DNA from: Clostridia bacterium
Lineage (GTDB): Bacteria > Bacillota > Clostridia > Lachnospirales > Lachnospiraceae
Direction of reading: 5' to 3'
Assembly (NCBI GenBank): GCA_910574255.1
Contig: CAJTAK010000011.1
Coordinates: 1-64,000, forward strand
DNA length: 64,000 nt
Every line of letters begins with the position of its first letter. The first letter of the stretch is position 1. The position numbers and the translations under genes were made by a program. Below the pieces are notes generated by a model that searched no databases, was not told the DNA's origin, and saw only the letters and a list, made by a program, of their open reading frames with translations. Positions 61,531-64,000 of the stretch are shown piece by piece.

Positions 61531-61558
61531 ATTATACCCCTCCCATTTTGAAAGTCAA
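61531..61558 (-). promoter_or_regulatory. Sigma-A promoter of the ammonium transporter gene
   Basis: On the minus strand TTGACT (61553-61558), 16 bp, TATAAT (61531-61536). The rest of the gap up to 62040 holds only the palindrome at 61864-61890 and a likely promoter (TAGACT-17-TACAAT, -10 at 62000-62005) for the rightward gene. Confidence 0.7.
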
Positions 61559-61863
61559 TGGTAGGATGTTCCAAAAAATTATTGTTAAAAAATTTATATA
61601 TCTGGAAATTTTCACAAAATTTATCCTTTTCATGACTTCATATCCACGCAAACAAACGAAATCCCTACAATGCCTCCAAATGAATCCAACCATAACCACG
61701 TTCATATTTTATTCACATATCTTTCAAAAAACGTTAAATTGATTAACATAATCCATTCATTTCTATTCTATATAATAAGACCATAAGATAAAGCAAGACA
61801 AAAAACAACATGACAGCCCCTAGTAAGCAATTACTATTTTTTGAATAAACTTTTTCATAATAA

Positions 61864-61890
61864 ATGCCAGGCAGACTAGCTGCCTGGCAT
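61864..61890. repeat. Palindromic hairpin
   Basis: ATGCCAGGCAG and CTGCCTGGCAT, 5 bp apart, pair over 11 bp. It lies in the divergent region between the ammonium transporter and glycosyltransferase genes. No T-run follows on either strand, so its role is unclear. Confidence 0.55.
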
Positions 61891-62039
61891 CCTCCCATTT
61901 ATGGGGCTATGAGCAAAACAGAATCGAGCTTATGCCCGTACACCGCCGCAGTCTCCCAAAATCCTGCAAGGATAAATAGACTAAAACCTCATATTGTGGT
62001 ACAATACTACAAAAAAGTAGTCTGGAGCGTACAAAAATA

Positions 62040-63668
62040 ATGATCAATGAATGGAATTCCATTAAGTCCTATATCCACAGAACCTCCTGGGCAATTCTAT
62101 TAATTGCCGCATCCGTCTTCCTGTGCCATGGCTCTCTTCTGTTTTCTGAGCGATTTGGTATTGATACTGAATTCATTATGAGCGGCGTTCACAATTTTAA
62201 CTCTTTAGGCCGTCAGGGTCTGGTCTGGCTGGGACAATTGCTGGGACTTGAATGGTTTAATCTCTACTATGCACAGGCTTTGGTTATATTATTTCTCATA
62301 CTTGCCCCTATTTCCTTTGGATATCTGTTTTGGAACGCCAGCGGAAAAGACGTTTGTGTTCTTCCACTTTTTCTGCTTGGCCTTTCTTTTGTTATCTCAC
62401 CCTTTTGGACTGCACAGATTTACTTTTTGAATCAAAGTCCACAGGTTCTGTTTAGTTGCATTTTAATACCCATTATTATATCATTGGCAGAAAAAGCAAG
62501 GAGCGCCTTTCATCGGAAATGGTATTATATTGTCTTTGCGGTTGCATTTATGCAGCCTGTTTTTTCCTGTTATCAGGTTCTGATTATGATTTATGTTACT
62601 GCAATCGCTGCCATATTTTTATTATCCGCCTTCAAGTCAAAGCATACTGTCAGGGAACAGCTCTTGTGGATCCTATATCATGCTTCTGTATTCCTGTGCG
62701 GCTTTCTTATCTATCTCATTATATCGAATCTGTTTTTTTTAGATGGAACCGACTATCTTCAAAGCCAAATCTGGTGGAACCTGATGGAAACCTCAGAGGC
62801 CGCCCGCTTATGCCTGGATACGCTCAGAGGCTTATGCGGAAATAATCCGCCCTATACAACAGGGCTCTACCCTTACTTTGCTCTGCTTCTGCTTATCCTC
62901 ACGTTCTATCAGCTATATACAGGGAAACGGAAATGGACGGGCTCTGCCTTCTTATTTATTCTAGTTGAACTTTTTATTATTGCTGTCCCATCCGTTTTCA
63001 TCCTTATATATGGAGGTTTGATTCCTGACAGAATGCAGCTTCTTCTGCCTTTTAGCCAGGGATGCATCCTTTACATGATTACTTTTATGCTGCCGGAAAA
63101 AAAGAATCTCACTGAAGCAAGCGTAAAACTATGGATTCGCCGAGGTGCTGCTCTGTTCCTTGTTGTTTTATTATGGAAGGATTTCTCTGCTCAGCTTAGT
63201 TACTGCAACCGCCTTTATTATACAGATGAGTGGAGATATCAGTATGACAAAGAGCTTGCAGGTGATATCTACAGCAAGCTTCTGGCTTTGCAAAACTCTG
63301 GAAAATATAGTTCTTCCCTCTTTTTAAAGACCGTGTTCCTTGGGCGCCCAGAGCTTCCTTACAATGATACCTGTATGAGGGGACATGTTATGGGCGTCTC
63401 AGAATTTGCATTTGATGCCTGGGAGAAAACCATGTATCGGCCCAGAATCGTTTATTTTATGAGTCAGCTTGGATATCCTATGGAACAGTACTTTTCCGAA
63501 GATGATGAGGCTCTGTTCTTTGAATCCTTCCAAAATGATTTTGGTGCGCTTGTAGATGCAATGCCCTGTTATCCCAGTGATAATTATATACAGGTACTCT
63601 CCAACGAAGAAAGCGGCCAGGAATATCTCATTATTAAGCTGAGCGAAGACTGGTGGGGATGGGATTAA
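62040..63668 (+). CDS. GtrII-like membrane glucosyltransferase
   Basis: The 542-residue protein has about ten to twelve hydrophobic segments and a soluble C-terminal ~130 residues. The N-terminal loop after helix one reads SERFGIDTEFIMSGVHNFN and LGRQGLVWLGQLLGLE, resembling the GtrII family, which adds glucose from a lipid carrier to surface polysaccharide. A conserved acidic pair (GIDTE) may be catalytic. GGAG lies upstream of the ATG with long spacing. It is monocistronic, with hairpins downstream. Assignment beyond a polytopic GT-C-type enzyme is tentative. Confidence 0.65.
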   Translation: MINEWNSIKSYIHRTSWAILLIAASVFLCHGSLLFSERFGIDTEFIMSGVHNFNSLGRQGLVWLGQLLGLEWFNLYYAQALVILFLILAPISFGYLFWNASGKDVCVLPLFLLGLSFVISPFWTAQIYFLNQSPQVLFSCILIPIIISLAEKARSAFHRKWYYIVFAVAFMQPVFSCYQVLIMIYVTAIAAIFLLSAFKSKHTVREQLLWILYHASVFLCGFLIYLIISNLFFLDGTDYLQSQIWWNLMETSEAARLCLDTLRGLCGNNPPYTTGLYPYFALLLLILTFYQLYTGKRKWTGSAFLFILVELFIIAVPSVFILIYGGLIPDRMQLLLPFSQGCILYMITFMLPEKKNLTEASVKLWIRRGAALFLVVLLWKDFSAQLSYCNRLYYTDEWRYQYDKELAGDIYSKLLALQNSGKYSSSLFLKTVFLGRPELPYNDTCMRGHVMGVSEFAFDAWEKTMYRPRIVYFMSQLGYPMEQYFSEDDEALFFESFQNDFGALVDAMPCYPSDNYIQVLSNEESGQEYLIIKLSEDWWGWD

Positions 63669-63690
63669 AAAAGCTTGATACATTATATCA

Positions 63691-63732
63691 GACTCAAGGC
63701 TTCGGCTGCGCACAAAAAACACAGCCGGAGTC
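63691..63732 (+). terminator. Hairpin after the GtrII-like gene
   Basis: GACTC and GAGTC flank CGGCTG/CAGCCG, giving an imperfect stem 22 bp past the stop codon. It lacks a strong T-run on the plus strand. Confidence 0.4.
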
Positions 63733-63790
63733 TCATGTCTAATATAAAAGGGAGAGATAGGGCAAAACTGCCCTTAACAAAAGATACAAA

Positions 63791-63823
63791 AAAGGCATTA
63801 CCACGGGAATTGGTAACGCCTTT
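63791..63823. terminator. Terminator-like hairpin near the right edge
   Basis: AAAGGCATTACCA pairs with TGGTAACGCCTTT with one mismatch. A- and T-rich flanks on both sides let it work in either direction; it may serve a gene beyond the window. Nothing else is seen from 63830 to 64000. Confidence 0.55.
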
Positions 63824-64000
63824 GTTATCATTTGTACTTTTATGTAGTATCTTTTGTTGTTATTATTCTAGTACAACTTGCTGAAAAAGTCAATGGTTCA
63901 GAAAATAAAAAATTTGTAACTTTTTGACAGGTCTTTTGGTGATTCTACCATTAGATGATATGATAGTATATTCCAAAGTATTTTAATACTTGAAATGGGT

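Noticed and set aside
1..64000. CRISPR array, prophage or integrative element
   Set aside because: No regularly spaced short direct repeats, integrase, capsid, relaxase or conjugation genes. tRNA genes are not flanked by an integrase.

Overview
The window looks like chromosomal DNA of a Gram-positive anaerobe in the Clostridia, most likely a Lachnospiraceae member of the Blautia or Lachnoclostridium type. Support comes from strong AGGAGG ribosome binding sites, consensus sigma-A promoters, AddAB rather than RecBCD, Gram-positive-type LexA boxes, an LPXTG surface protein, and a YtaF-type membrane protein. Taxonomy is inferred from gene content only. Almost all genes are housekeeping or metabolic. 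There is no prophage, integrative element or CRISPR array. Mobile DNA is limited to a decayed transposase at the left edge and several hairpin-type repeats.

Layout. 1-4.1 kb: transposase remnant, a 4Fe-4S protein, and a sortase-anchored SpaA-type surface protein. 4.5-7.6 kb: a sodium:amino-acid symporter, a DinJ/YafQ toxin-antitoxin pair, and a PfkB kinase. 7.6-11.2 kb: a response regulator, ABC exporter and histidine kinase module. 11.4-14.5 kb: a calcium-type P-ATPase overlapping convergently with a YtaF/MntP-like protein. 14.8-18 kb: one polypeptide joining an endonuclease Q-like PHP domain to a UvrD-type helicase. 18.3-19.1 kb: four tRNA genes (Ser, Tyr, His, Lys) and a small XRE regulator. 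19.6-21.9 kb: an SOS cluster (Y-family polymerase with two LexA boxes, a hypothetical protein, and an SRAP abasic-site protein). 22-25.2 kb: an ECF sigma factor with a membrane protein and an ABC exporter. 25.5-28.3 kb: a HEAT-like protein and a MATE transporter. 28.4-32.7 kb: a ROK-regulated sugar operon (D-lyxose/D-mannose isomerase, PfkB kinase, mannitol-1-phosphate-type dehydrogenase). 33.4-39.8 kb: a gluconate-type operon (GntP permease, IlvD/Edd dehydratase, KDPG aldolase, KDG kinase) with a FadR-type regulator and visible operators. 40-47 kb: addB-addA. 47.5-49 kb: a second AGCS symporter. 49.3-49.9 kb: a candidate large structured RNA. 50-54.1 kb: a GerMN lipoprotein and a two-glycosyltransferase/TVP38 operon. 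54.4-61.3 kb: an AraC/GyrI regulator, PhoB-PhoR, a Na/Pi cotransporter, and an ammonium transporter fused to a P-II domain. 62-63.7 kb: a GtrII-like membrane glycosyltransferase.

Two non-coding signals stand out. First, about 560 nt on the minus strand (49.29-49.85 kb) has a perfect TTGACA-17-TATAAT promoter, no credible reading frame, several long-range complementary helices, a repeated 16-nt motif and a 3' hairpin. It looks like a large ornate non-coding RNA gene. Second, a family of roughly 100-bp hairpins sits at seven places (eight fairly complete copies, some with a truncated neighbour). All copies have the same orientation relative to transcription. They share fixed ends and a conserved apex, but the stem sequences differ and remain complementary. 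One copy lies inside the 3' end of a glycosyltransferase gene and supplies its last residues and stop codon. Two unrelated long inverted repeats (4.29-4.46 kb and 59.3-59.5 kb) look like MITEs.
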